Assembly: GCA_017562135.1 (NCBI GenBank)
Contig: QEYB01001430.1
Location: 372,001 to 436,000 of the forward strand
Length of the DNA: 64,000 nt
Direction of reading: 5' to 3'
DNA from: Dipylidium caninum
Lineage: Eukaryota > Platyhelminthes > Cestoda > Cyclophyllidea > Dipylidiidae
Position numbers and translations under genes: made by a program. Position 1 is the first letter of the stretch, and every line of letters starts with the position of its first letter. The notes under the pieces are model-generated. The model was not told the DNA's origin. It ran no database searches and saw only the letters and a list, made by a program, of their open reading frames with translations. Positions 48,928 through 59,739 of the stretch are shown here, piece after piece.

Positions 48928-51900
48928 ATGGACAGCGCTATTTCGCCTAACGCGTCCGAAGAGTTGGCAATTGCTCGACAAATCCTCAACTACATTATGT
49001 CTCCAGCCAATGCGAACATTGCATTCCCCTTCATGGACCGCATCGATGCTCAATCCTTGGGGCTGCACAAGTACGACGAGATCGTGCGCTTCCCTATGTG
49101 GCTCCGGAAGAGTGGGTTCTCCTTCCTCTTCATTTGCTTGGGTCCTACTTCCTCATTGTAAACTTGGTCTTTTACATTTGTTTAGTTTCGGAAAAACTAG
49201 ACCAGAACAAATACCCAGGCTTGCGGGAGTTTGTATGCGATTTTCGTCTGATTTTGGTCAATTGTTTTCGTTACAACGGCGTCTCCTCCCGTATGGGTCG
49301 GATCGCGGAGAAATTGGAGACCCTATTTGAGCAGAAACTCCAGCTCCTCCCTCAGTTAGTGGCCCCATTCATTTCTCTCCACCGTTGCATTCGTAAACCT
49401 CGCTTCTTGCACCGCTTCCTTTGCAGGGAGTTGCGTTCGAAGACGACTCTCCACGCCAGCCTGGGCTGTGGGTCTACACATCAGGATGGAAACGATAGTG
49501 GTGCGTGTTTTGTGCTGATGTTTTTTGACTAATAAAAACCGAGCTGGCTTCATCCGAATTACTTAGGTATTGTCTCGCATTTAATGGCTAGTTTTATTAA
49601 ATACCCCGCTTATCTCTGCCAATTTCTGTCTATATTCCGTTTTTAAACACCTTCGTATTCCTTTAATATCTATTTAGCTGTTTTGTCATCGCTATTCCCT
49701 TATAGTCCTTGAACTTATTAGTACATCTTAACTAGTTGCCCTTGTAAATTCACCGATGTATTCTTTCTCGATTGGACTTCTTCCCTTTATGCCTCTATCC
49801 CTCCTCTACTTCGGAATTGCCTTCTTTGCTAATTTATACTCTCCGGCAGGTGATTTTTCGGCCTTAATTTGGCCGCCCCGCTCATCACGACTGACCTCGA
49901 TGCTGGGGAAACGTAAACCAGTAATGCACCTACTGCACGATTGTAGTGCGGCACACCTCTTATACTCTTCGCCCTACTCCTCCTCCTCGTCGTCTTCGTC
50001 GTCGTAATCCTCCCCCTTCCAACCCTCATTGTCGTGGTACTGTCATTTGCTGTGGACACCGTAGGATTTGGCAAAAGTACACTTATTAAGTTCCCCTTTG
50101 GAGATCGGAGCCAGCTACTCGCATACATAATGATGGAGTAGGCGCTCTGAGGTTTGTAGCCTCTAAATCGCATCTTATGCTTTACTCTGTGTCCCAAATG
50201 AGTCTGTTTTGTTCCCTTCGAGACGTTTTGTCGGTTCCATGGCTTCCGCGGCCTACAGTGGAAGACGTCAAGAGGAAGAGAATGCGGCCATGGAAATACT
50301 ATTTGGAGCTGGACATTCGAAGGCCATTTTTTTTGTCGTGACCAACGTTTGGTAGCTTCAGTGGCTTAAACAATATTATTGCTGGATTCATTGCACTCGC
50401 ATTTTCGAATGGTCACCCCAGACAAATCGCTACTTGACAGAATGCATTCCTTGTTGAGGCTCGCCGGCTAATGGACGTCCGGGCACTGGGAATGTGGCCC
50501 ACTCAGAGGCATTGCATTCGTCCTTGGGTCCCCGCGTTTGTGGAAATTGTGGCAACACGTTGATGGTAACGTGGGTAAAAGGTGGAAAATTACCTTTTGG
50601 GTCGTAGTTGTGACCCATTTCCGCAATATCATTGCCGCAGTTTCCAACCACCTTCTCTTTTTCCGGTTTTTTCAGCTTCCTACTCAAATCCCTGCTTCAA
50701 TTCTCCTTGTGGACTTTCCTACCACTGTCACCTTGTCATCTAATCCGTCTTTGTGGTACAACTGTGACACCATTTCGATTTATACTCCGTAATGCGCAAA
50801 TGTTAAGATGATGGGCGGAGTTTTGTTTCAAGTGCCTACGGAGGTTAACTGAGGGCTGCGGTGTGGTTACACTAGGTCCACTTCGGCGTCGCGCCAGCGC
50901 CCGTCACTATGGCGGCAACCTAGACTCACAGATCTCTCATCCAGTGCGGGGACTGATGGAGGAGCTGGAGCACTCGGTGCCTTCACAAGACGTCGTCTGT
51001 GGTGGGGCGGGCTTCGGCACCGGCCCCTCCTCGGCCAATTCCGCTGCCGCCTTCCTCTACGAGGGCTCGCCCGGTCTGCAAGTGACCAGCGCCAACAGTC
51101 ATGCCCTGCTGGTGGCGCGACTCACCGCGTGGCAGGCGCGCCAGCACGAGGCGGAGCTGATAGCCGGCTGGAAGGATTGGTGGCAGGGGAACACGCGGGC
51201 CCGAACTCGGCTGGCTCAGCTGAGAAAGTGCCCCCAGGTAGGCACTCCTCCCTTCTCTTTCTCTTTCCCATTCTACTCTTGCCTATTCGCTACCATTTAA
51301 ATAGCCTAGAGCTTGTTTTCGTGCCTCCTGGCATCAGGCTTTGGCAGTCTTTCGGAAACCCCCAGCTGAGAGTTCTTTGTCCTTTCCACCAACTTCCCAT
51401 CTTCCCTTGAAAAGTGCCGTTATTTATCAGCACTGACTTTTACATTTCACTTGCAAATCAACTTGTTTTGGATCGCTGTTGGACGAAATTAACAATCCTT
51501 TCTTTTCTGCTTTACTCACTGGTCGAGTCCGCGGGCTCTGCCTCTCGCCCCTTCTCTAGACACTTCCGATGTCGATTTGAGCGGCTACTTGGGGTTTGCT
51601 CTATCTCCTGATCCTGTGAATGGGTCATTCCGTCCCCTGATCTCCAGGCTTCGGTCCTGGTTTAGGTTCTCAACACTGCGTGTTGCCTTCCTCTCTTAGT
51701 CCAGCCGACTCTAAGGCTAATGACACCCCGCCAACGCATTGATTCTTTCGGCCTGATCATCTTTCCACTGAAACTATCCCTCCTAGCCGTCCGTCGCGTC
51801 TTACCTCGTCTTTGGACTATTTCTGCTCTGTGAAGGCTTCTCTGAACTTTGTCTCACTGCTTGATTGAGGACTTCAGCGCCTCGAGTTCGTTAGACATCC

Positions 51901-54900
51901 TCGGTCTCTTCATCAATTCTTTTTCTTTGTCGCTTTTATTATATAAGCACTAAGGCTTTGTGCAGCAACAATTTTTCGCATCGACAGTACGTCCGCAATA
52001 GTTGCGGCGGGGTTTTTTGGAATCGCCGATTGCGGCTCATTCGTAGGGCCAGTCTCCACCGGCGCCGCTGTGTTGATCCATCGCACACGCCTCTCATGGT
52101 GGGACCCTTGCCCTTGGTCAGGCCTTCTCTACACACTTCTTTAGGCGACTTCATCTTTTAACACACCCATTTTTTCATTAATTTGTTGAGATTATGGAGT
52201 TAATGTCTCCTTTGACAGCTCTCGTTAATTCTAACTTAAAGTCTGTAGACTGCGTTTAATGCGGTGGGGGGGAAGGGGAAAGGGGAGGAGGAACATTCAT
52301 TCAACAGAACACAATTACAGCTCAACAGCGGTCTATTTGGTCATCCCCGCCTCTGTTGTTGTTGTTCGGTCGTTCGCCTCGCCGCAACATGTTGGCCTGT
52401 TGTCGCTGACCGGCTGGGCAACTCTCATTGGTCAGGTCAATTAGTCACATGTCTACAACTTCTCGGGCTCCGTTTTTCCTCTAATCGAAGGATTGGAAGT
52501 AATTTGAAGCATTTTCTCTCATGAATGATCCACATGGTTGTCTTTACTGGTAAATGGGCAACTGTTCCCTCATTCATCCATCCATTCATCCTCTCCCCTT
52601 CACTTGCAGTTTCTGGAGGCTTTCCAACTGCTCTGGCTGCTGGATCCGTTTCTTGGATTCAGCGACGCAATGGCAGTAGGCACCCTACTCTACCACGACC
52701 TCACGGCCGCCTTCCACGGGGACACCGCGGTCGAGTCCGACCTCCTCCCCTTAGCCCCCGCTTCCTCCGCCTCCTCCTCTCGCCAGTTCTCCCTCATCGA
52801 ACTCGAGTTGGGAATGTGTGCGGCGCCCCAGTCCTCCCTCTGCCTCGCAGCGTGCATCTCCGGCCTCCTCCAAACCCCGCGGGAGCGGGAGACCGTCTCC
52901 GCCGCTGTCACGGCCCTCAGCGAGAAACAGGAGCAGCAGAGGAGTGAAGCGAAAAACAACGGGACAACAGCAGCCCCGTGCATGGCGATAGGGGAGGAGG
53001 ACGAGACGGAGATGTCCGTGGAAGGAGGGGAGGAGAGCACGCGATTTGCTAGCCGACGTCTGCAAAGTTCTCACGTGACTACCATCAAGACACTGGCGGC
53101 GCCTCCATATGACGTGTGGGAGAAACGTCTGTCCACTCGCCTCGCCCAATGGTACGAGGAGATGCCGCTGGAGAAGAGGCTGGAAGATCCTGTCCGTGTA
53201 TGTCGATGGGGCGGGGACGTGACTTTTGCTTAACTGACCACTGGTAGGAGTCCTTTTTCCTTACATGGCCTCATTCAGCGACCCGTGGCTTACTCTCAAA
53301 CATACACGCGTAGAACACTCGGTCAGACGACTTTCTTGCATCTGTTCTCTGTTTGTGAGGCTAAGCTGCGCCTGTCCCACTCTGGCGCCATCCTTTTCTC
53401 TATCTCAAAAAAAAAACAGGACAAAGTCGCCTTGTCTCAGTTTGCAAGGCCAGCTGGGATTTGATTTAAGGTTGCTCTCTAGTTAGGGCGGACTGCTTCG
53501 GGCCTTTGCAGCACCTCCAACTGAGGAGTTTGGTCAGACTGCGTTTGCTTCATGTCTTTTTTCTTTAATGAAGGAGCACAAGTGTTTAGAGGCGTCCCCG
53601 CACCACTACGCCATGGCCTGAAATCTGTTGAGTCGTAGGCGATCGTCGCTACTCTCTAAGCTACTTTTCCTTGCGCATTCTCAGAAGTTGTTTGACACCT
53701 CAAAAACGACTCATCTGAGTGCTGCTACCATGGTGACGGAGTGCACTTAAAATCGCGAGATAATCACCGAGCGAGTGGAGTACTTCCCAAGTTCTCGGTG
53801 GCATGGCATGGTGTGATTAGCAGTTTCGGTGGTGTGTTTCCATCCGCCTTTCTGTGCTCTGCTATAGCGGCAACCCTCCCCAGTGGGCGAGGGAGTGGGC
53901 GGGCCGGGCTCAGCAGCCGGGGCCTGTTTTTTGTGTTACCTTCTCCACGCGACACCAACACTAATCCTCCGGGCAGTTCTTCGCGGGAGTCTTTGACTAT
54001 CCAGCACCTCGAGTATTTAAGTCGCAAGGCGGTGTATGTTGGCACGGAAGTGAGGTTTGCACAGCTGTTGCCGCGAAAGAGCTTTTTTCTGCACGCCCGT
54101 CGAGGCGGTGCGTTGTGTGTGAGGTGATGAGGCGAGAAGGTGTGGGGAGGCGGGTCCCACTTTAGCCGGCAGTGACTGCACCTCCTTCAGCCTCCCCCTT
54201 TTTCCTCCTTGACAGTTGGAACGGCGGTATGGCATTTCCCAGGCCTTCTTTGACGTCTGCGGCAAAAGTGCGAGCCCGCTGGAGAAAAGGCGATTCCACG
54301 AGCTGACCGTCCAACAGCAGGCGCACATCCTGCTTGCCCTCGCCTCCACCGTTCTGGTGAGTGGTTCATTCCTACTTGGAGGCTTCCTCGCCGCGGACAC
54401 GATTTCGTTTGCGTTTTTCTCTATACCCCCTTGAATTTCGAACCACAGTTAAGTGCAAATCTTTCTTTTAGATGTGCCTAAAGGCTTTCATTCACTTTTA
54501 CTTTGTAGCATCATTCAGCTGTACTTGGTACTTCGCAGTCACTTCGTACTGAGAGTGTTTTTTCTTACCCAAATGTCTCTCTTCCCCCAGCTCTCCAACG
54601 GCAACTTTGGTTTCGCCGAGAATCTCCGTTTCTCCATGGACAAGTCCTCCGACTGGGACGGCGTACGCCCAACTCGTCTCGGCTCCGATGACTTTCGGGG
54701 TCTCACCTTTTTCCACTTTCCCGAGATGCTGCGCTCGGAAGCTCCGCGCGTTGTGCAGTATCGCTTTCGGCCCCTCAACGCCGCCAACAACGGCTGCTTC
54801 CCGCCCCCTTCCCCGCCCCCCACCCCGACGACAGCACCGCCCAACCTCGACTCCTGTGTCGCCATCCCCGGTGCGGTGGCTCGTCTCCCCGTCTGGATGG

Positions 54901-56828
54901 AGCCCGACCTCGCGCAAACCGTCCGCTCCCACCTCCTGGCCCTCCTCGAGAGGGAGTCGGAGGCGCTGGGCGCTCGGTGCAATGAGCGTCGGGGGAGCGG
55001 GACAAATGACAAGGTGGTGAAAAAGGACAGGGCGAAGATGCAGGGCCTTAGTGCAATCTTGGCCTCCTTCCAGGCCCTCGGAAAGGAGTCGAAGACGCCG
55101 AAGGGCAGGGCGAAAGCCAAGAAGAGAAGGAGGACGGTGGACCCGCCGAGGTGCTGCGGGGACGTGGTGCTGGCCGACTTCGCCTTCGTGAATAGGATCA
55201 GTTGTGGTTCGGTGCCGGCCTCGGCCGTCTATGCTAGGCAAGGTGAGTAAGTCGCGTTGTCCCCTCTGTCCACTCGACCGATCGACTTCACCAAAACTAA
55301 GTCTAAATATTAAAAAAAAGAAGAGACGTCAGTCAACACGTTTCAATGCGCCTCACGTGACGCTGCGGTGAGGCGTTGGACGTGTTTGGAGCTTTTTTTG
55401 GGGGCAAGCGAAGCACCATCGTTAGCTTCAAAACACTTGAGTGAGGGAAAAGTTTAAAAGTTTTTCAGTAGTGGCCACTTATTCTTCTGAGTGGAGTAAA
55501 ATTTTCCTTTTCCTCTCGCCCGCTCTCACCTCTCTAGCCGGAAACCATTCCTCGAGGAATTTTTTGCGAGCGGTGGAGAGTTCGTTGTCCCTGGCGGAGT
55601 CTACCACGACGATCACCAACACCCCCGAGACATCCACACCAACCCAGCCTAAGTTCTTCGAAGAAGAGGAGGACGAGGAGCAGGAGGAGGAGGAGGAAGA
55701 GGTGGACTCTTCTCCGCCTGAATCGGTGAGCTCCGGCCCCACCTTCTCAGGCACCGTGAAGTCGCACTTCCCTCTCCCCTACTTGTCCATCCGCCCCCTC
55801 CCTCCGGGGTCCATCTAAGTCTTTCGCCCTTGCCGACTTTTCGTCAGCAGTGCCTTGGCGTTCTCCTTCTCCATGTCGAAGTGTGTGTCACTTGGTCGTC
55901 CAGTCCTTCACGTCGCCCTTTGCACGTGACAAAAGAAGAATTGAGTGGAGTCGACCCAAAAATCTTAGTGATTCTTTCTTATCCGCTTTGTTGCTTGTCT
56001 TTTGCACCTAAAAGCTGGACACTCGACTTGCTCTGCGACTGCCATGTGTAATTCATGCTTTTTTCACTCCTTCATCAGTTGGCAGGAGGTAGACTGGCGC
56101 ACGCCTCCGACTATCCTCGCTTTGACCCAGTAAATTCGCCCCTTTACTCTTTTGCACGTAGGTTGAGAAGGAATGTCTCTTTTTGTGTTGACTTCCGGCT
56201 CTCTACTCCCCACCTCAGCTTCAACGCCCGGAGGAAGTGGAAGGCGAGGCAGCCGATTCACCCCCCCACGGGATGGTGCTGAAGCCCGATCCGGACCTCG
56301 AGGGTGGCAACAGCAGTGGCAGCACTGCCAGCACAACGCCCTGTCGTGAGGCCTCCTATGGGGAGAATCTGTCTCTCCTCGTCGGAATGAAGGAAGACGA
56401 GGGGGATCAGGAGGAGAAGGAGGAGGAGGAGGAGGAGGAGGAGAAGAAGAAGAAGGCGAAAGAGAATGAGGCGACGACGACGGCAGTGCGGATTAAAAGT
56501 GAGACGGCCGCAGTGAAGCAGTGTAATGGCTTCGGCACTGTGGAGGAGGAGGACGAGGAGGAGGGGGTTGTTGAAGCGAAGAGAGAAAACAGTGTGCCAC
56601 CAACCACCACCAAAACCTTCGTTAGCAACGGGCAAAGGGGCAATAACTGCGAAAAGGACGAGGAATCCGGTCTGGACCATGCGGCGGAGGCGGGGCCGGG
56701 GGCGGTGGAGGAGCAGAAGGAGAAGAAGCCGAGTGAGGAAGAAAAGAAGACGAGGGAGGTTGCCGAGCTGGTGAGTTATGCGAGAAGGAGAGGGCTTAAT
56801 ATTGTCCCGTTGACCACTCGCATTCCCC

Positions 56829-56860
<32 letters not shown>

Positions 56861-58610
56861 ACCTCCCAACTCTCTCTTTGCCCGTCTTCCAGAGTATTTG
56901 TTAACGGTCAGGCCAGTGTGTGTTAGACTGTGGAGGGGCTCTTAACCGCCTTCTCCTCCTCGTCCCTGATTTTTTATCAGATCGCCAGGGCTGCAGAGGC
57001 CGAGGTGGACGAAAGCCACTGTTTCGAGACGGTGGTTCATGACCTGGACACCCTGCGCGCCTTCCAGCGCGACATCGCCTCACGTCTGGCCACGGGGAAG
57101 CGGTTGTTGGACGAGCTCTCCTCCGCTTGCGACCTTGTGGACGACGCCCCGGCGACGGAAGACGCCGCCACCGACGGCTGCCTCGACCTCCGGCGTGCTG
57201 TCGACCGGTTCGCCGCGGAGATGGGCGACGCGGTGCTGTCGCAAATCATGGCTGACCCGCAGTTGGCGGCGACCTTGGGACCGCAGCACAACGGGAAAGT
57301 GGCCAGTGACCCTGCAGAAAAAACTTGCATTTCAAAGCGGGAGGAAGAGGGCGACGAGGAAAAACCGTTGAAACACTCTCGAAAACGGCGAAAGTCCGGG
57401 TTTGTGGTGAGTTTTTCTAGCCACATCTCCTTCCCAGCTAAATTCCCCGCGTCCTCGGGCAATTTCCTCATCTCGAAGATGTCGCCTGTGGATATGTCGG
57501 TGGCTGACTATTCTTGGTTAAGTCAGCGACGCTGACACATAAATATTTTTTGCCAAGTGGGCTGTCATTTGCCGACCTCGTTCGATGAGCGGAAGGCGGT
57601 GTTCAACTGTTCAACTTTAAATTCACCATCTCATTCCGACTCACGTCACGGCCTCTTCTGCTCCCTAGACTCCGCGACCTCGTAAATCTGCTCGCAAGTC
57701 GAGGGCGGAACCGACGGCGCCGGCAGCGGAGGCGGCGGTCGAGGCAGAGTCGACCAGACGACAGCTTTTGCGGCTGCACGAGGAGGCGCTCTCCTCCCTC
57801 TCCGCCCTGGCGAGCAGTCTGGACGCCTTGGAGGCGGAGGCCAAGGCCAACGAGGAGGACCGTCTTGCCGCTGAGCGCATAGCGGGCCTCTTGTTGCGCA
57901 AGGACATTGAGACCCGTCAGCCCAAACCTGTACGTGTCATCATTCCCTTGCATGCCTTTTCTACCTCAATTTTTTTTCTATATTTCCTCCGCCTATCTCT
58001 CTACCCCTGTCCCAACAAGTTGGTTGATGCGCCAAACATTCTCCTCGGAGTTTTCCTTTGCTCTCTTCTTCTCATCTCCAAACATTTATCTGGAAGTTGC
58101 GCCTTTCCTTTTCCCTCTTTGTTCTCTCAGAAGCCTAGACCGCACGTGTCAATAACATCGCCGCCGGCGCAAATTCAGACTCAAACTCTTCCGCAAAGAC
58201 CACCTCCGAGACCGCCGTCGCTCCCGATTCTGACAGCAGAAAATCGTGTTCAACCGGTGCATCCCTTAACTCCCCTCCCCCGTCCTTCCGCTGTCACCAG
58301 CTCTGGGCCGCGGATCTACCTCCCGCCGTCGGCATCGTCGCTGCGCGGCCCCCCTCAGCCCACTCCGATCTTCATTCGCCGTCCGGCACTGCAACAGTCC
58401 ACGCAGCCGCCCACACAGCGACCGCGGCGGATATTTCGGTTCTACGACACACTCTTCACGGAGGAGGGACGACCTGTCCGGCTTGAGGCGAACGGCGCGA
58501 TGGTCTACATACCCCCTGAAAGCGTCCCCCTGGGCCATCGTCAGATGGCAATGCAGATGATCGAGCGGTTTCGTGCCTCGTCCGCCACTGCCGCCACGCC
58601 GCCGTCTTGA
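48928..58610 (+). CDS. Bromodomain protein resembling BRD10 / KIAA2026
   Basis: Bromodomains bind acetyl-lysine on histones, so a chromatin role is expected. Twelve exons join in phase to 1358 residues: 48928-49111, 49186-49354, 49427-49500, 50876-51237, 52610-53197, 54216-54356, 54591-55242, 55538-55725, 56219-56770, 56981-57406, 57669-57929 and 58131-58610. The bromodomain is at the extreme N-terminus (about 10-120): AFPFMDRIDA in the ZA loop, VRFPM, then NCFRYNG, whose Asn (N92) is the acetyl-lysine contact. ELRSKTT follows, as the human BRD10 bromodomain is, from memory, followed by a similar REKTT. Residues after about 260 include FQLLWLLDPFLGFSD and GLTFFHFPEML, which recall DDT/WHIM-type helices, but this is uncertain. 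A Glu/Lys-rich acidic region (exon 9), a charged helical stretch (exons 10-11) and a Pro-rich segment ending in IFRFYDTLF close the protein. The single bromodomain and overall layout do not fit BET proteins. Confidence 0.85.
49501..50875 (+). other. Intron 3 of the bromodomain gene
   Basis: 1.38 kb, starting GTGCGT and ending CACTAG. It includes a (TCG/TCC)n patch at 49977-50006. No exon of compatible phase is seen. Confidence 0.55.
51238..52609 (+). other. Intron 4 of the bromodomain gene
   Basis: 1.37 kb, starting GTAGGC and ending CTTGCAG, pyrimidine-rich and stop-dense. Nothing recognisable inside. Confidence 0.6.
53198..54215 (+). other. Intron 5 of the bromodomain gene
   Basis: 1.02 kb, starting GTATGT and ending TTGACAG. 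An open frame at 53741-54127 shows no conserved motif and no matching splice sites. Confidence 0.6.
56407..56460 (+). repeat. GAG/GAA/AAG repeat inside exon 9
   Basis: An imperfect GAG array turning into AAG units encodes a Glu run followed by Lys within the acidic region of the bromodomain protein. Such coding microsatellites often vary in length between strains. Confidence 0.85.
56827..56860 (+). repeat. CTC microsatellite and C run in intron 9
   Basis: (CTC)n followed by a C run, about 60 bp downstream of the donor at 56771, in the 210-bp intron. It may serve as part of the intron's pyrimidine tract. Confidence 0.8.
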
Positions 58611-59739
58611 AGCGAACCCGGCCAGGCCTGGAAGCAAGGAAAAAGAAGGTCACGTAGAGCACCAGCGCTCACTCCCTCCCCCCACCATCCTACCTACCTA
58701 CCTACCTACCTACCTACCTACCTCTCCATTTGGCTGGAAAACCTGTGTAAATAAGACGGTTTGTTCTCCCCTTGAATCTGTTTGTCTGACCGCCTGTACG
58801 TTTGTCCATCTACCGATTAATGAAAGTCGGTGGTGTCTGTGTTTTAATGAGGAGTTAAGAACGAAAATTTTCTTATTGTACCCGCTATGATTTGTTAGTT
58901 GATTGGGGGCTTCGCTGGTCAGTCAGAATGACTAAAAAATTTAGAGGGTCTGTGAGATCGGAGGGTGGTGATGAAGACCTTTGGTGTGTGGGGTCTGGTG
59001 CTGGGCATATTCTAGATTCGACCGCCTTGCGTGGCCCGTTTAGCTCAATCAATCAGTCTTGGGGATGAAATCATGGAGTAGGTGTGCTACGCCAATACTA
59101 AGAATATTTAGGAGGTCGTTGTACAAATGGCGCGGTAGAGACGAGTACTTTGGAGAATGGTAGTCCTACCTCCTCCTCCGCCTCCTTAAACATGAGATGA
59201 TTGTGTTTCTAAGTTCCTCTGTAAATTAACTTGTTCATGAACTGAGAAATAATAGTGAACCTGTTATACACACTGATTTTACATCGATGTTGAAGCACAG
59301 GAAAGCTTGCAATGTTCGCAAACCAGTGCCGCTGGGTGACAAGTTGCTAATTTTAACGTTAAGCCGGGTCCAGCTTCAAGTACGTTATTGGTCGCTATGG
59401 TGGGGCTTCAGTTTGAGTTATGGGTCCTAAGTTAAGTATCACACAATGAATAATATGCTCTTTTGAACAAGTAGTGTAGAGCAGTAGCATAATTAAATGT
59501 TAAATTTCGGAAATGGAAGTTTGAAAAGTGGTGAATTATATATCACTTCATGTCACAGCAATCCATCAAATGTATCTCATAAACTAAAATTAAATAAAAT
59601 TTTTGATTGTTATATTATGTATTATAATGAAGCGAACCATTATTAAAAACCGGGAGAAATTGACATGACCACTCATAATGCCGTTTATTCAAAATGAGTT
59701 GGCTGCACAGGCCAGTATTTTTATTGGTGAATTAAAAAG
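58611..59739. other. Spacer between bromodomain and ankyrin genes
   Basis: About 1.1 kb holding the 3' end of the bromodomain gene, a (CTAC)n array and then AT-rich DNA. AATAAA occurs at about 59593 in ATTAAATAAAATTT, almost 1 kb after the stop; it could be a distal poly(A) signal or chance. No exon is visible. Confidence 0.55.
58689..58723 (+). repeat. CTAC tetranucleotide microsatellite
   Basis: Eight to nine perfect CCTA/CTAC units, 80 bp after the bromodomain stop codon, so probably within its 3' UTR. Confidence 0.92.

Noticed and set aside
54498..55241. 247-codon minus-strand open frame
   Set aside because: Antisense shadow of exon 7 of the bromodomain gene.
56258..56869. 203-codon minus-strand open frame with Leu runs
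   Set aside because: Complement of the GAG-repeat exon 9; the poly-Leu is the reverse reading of the Glu array.
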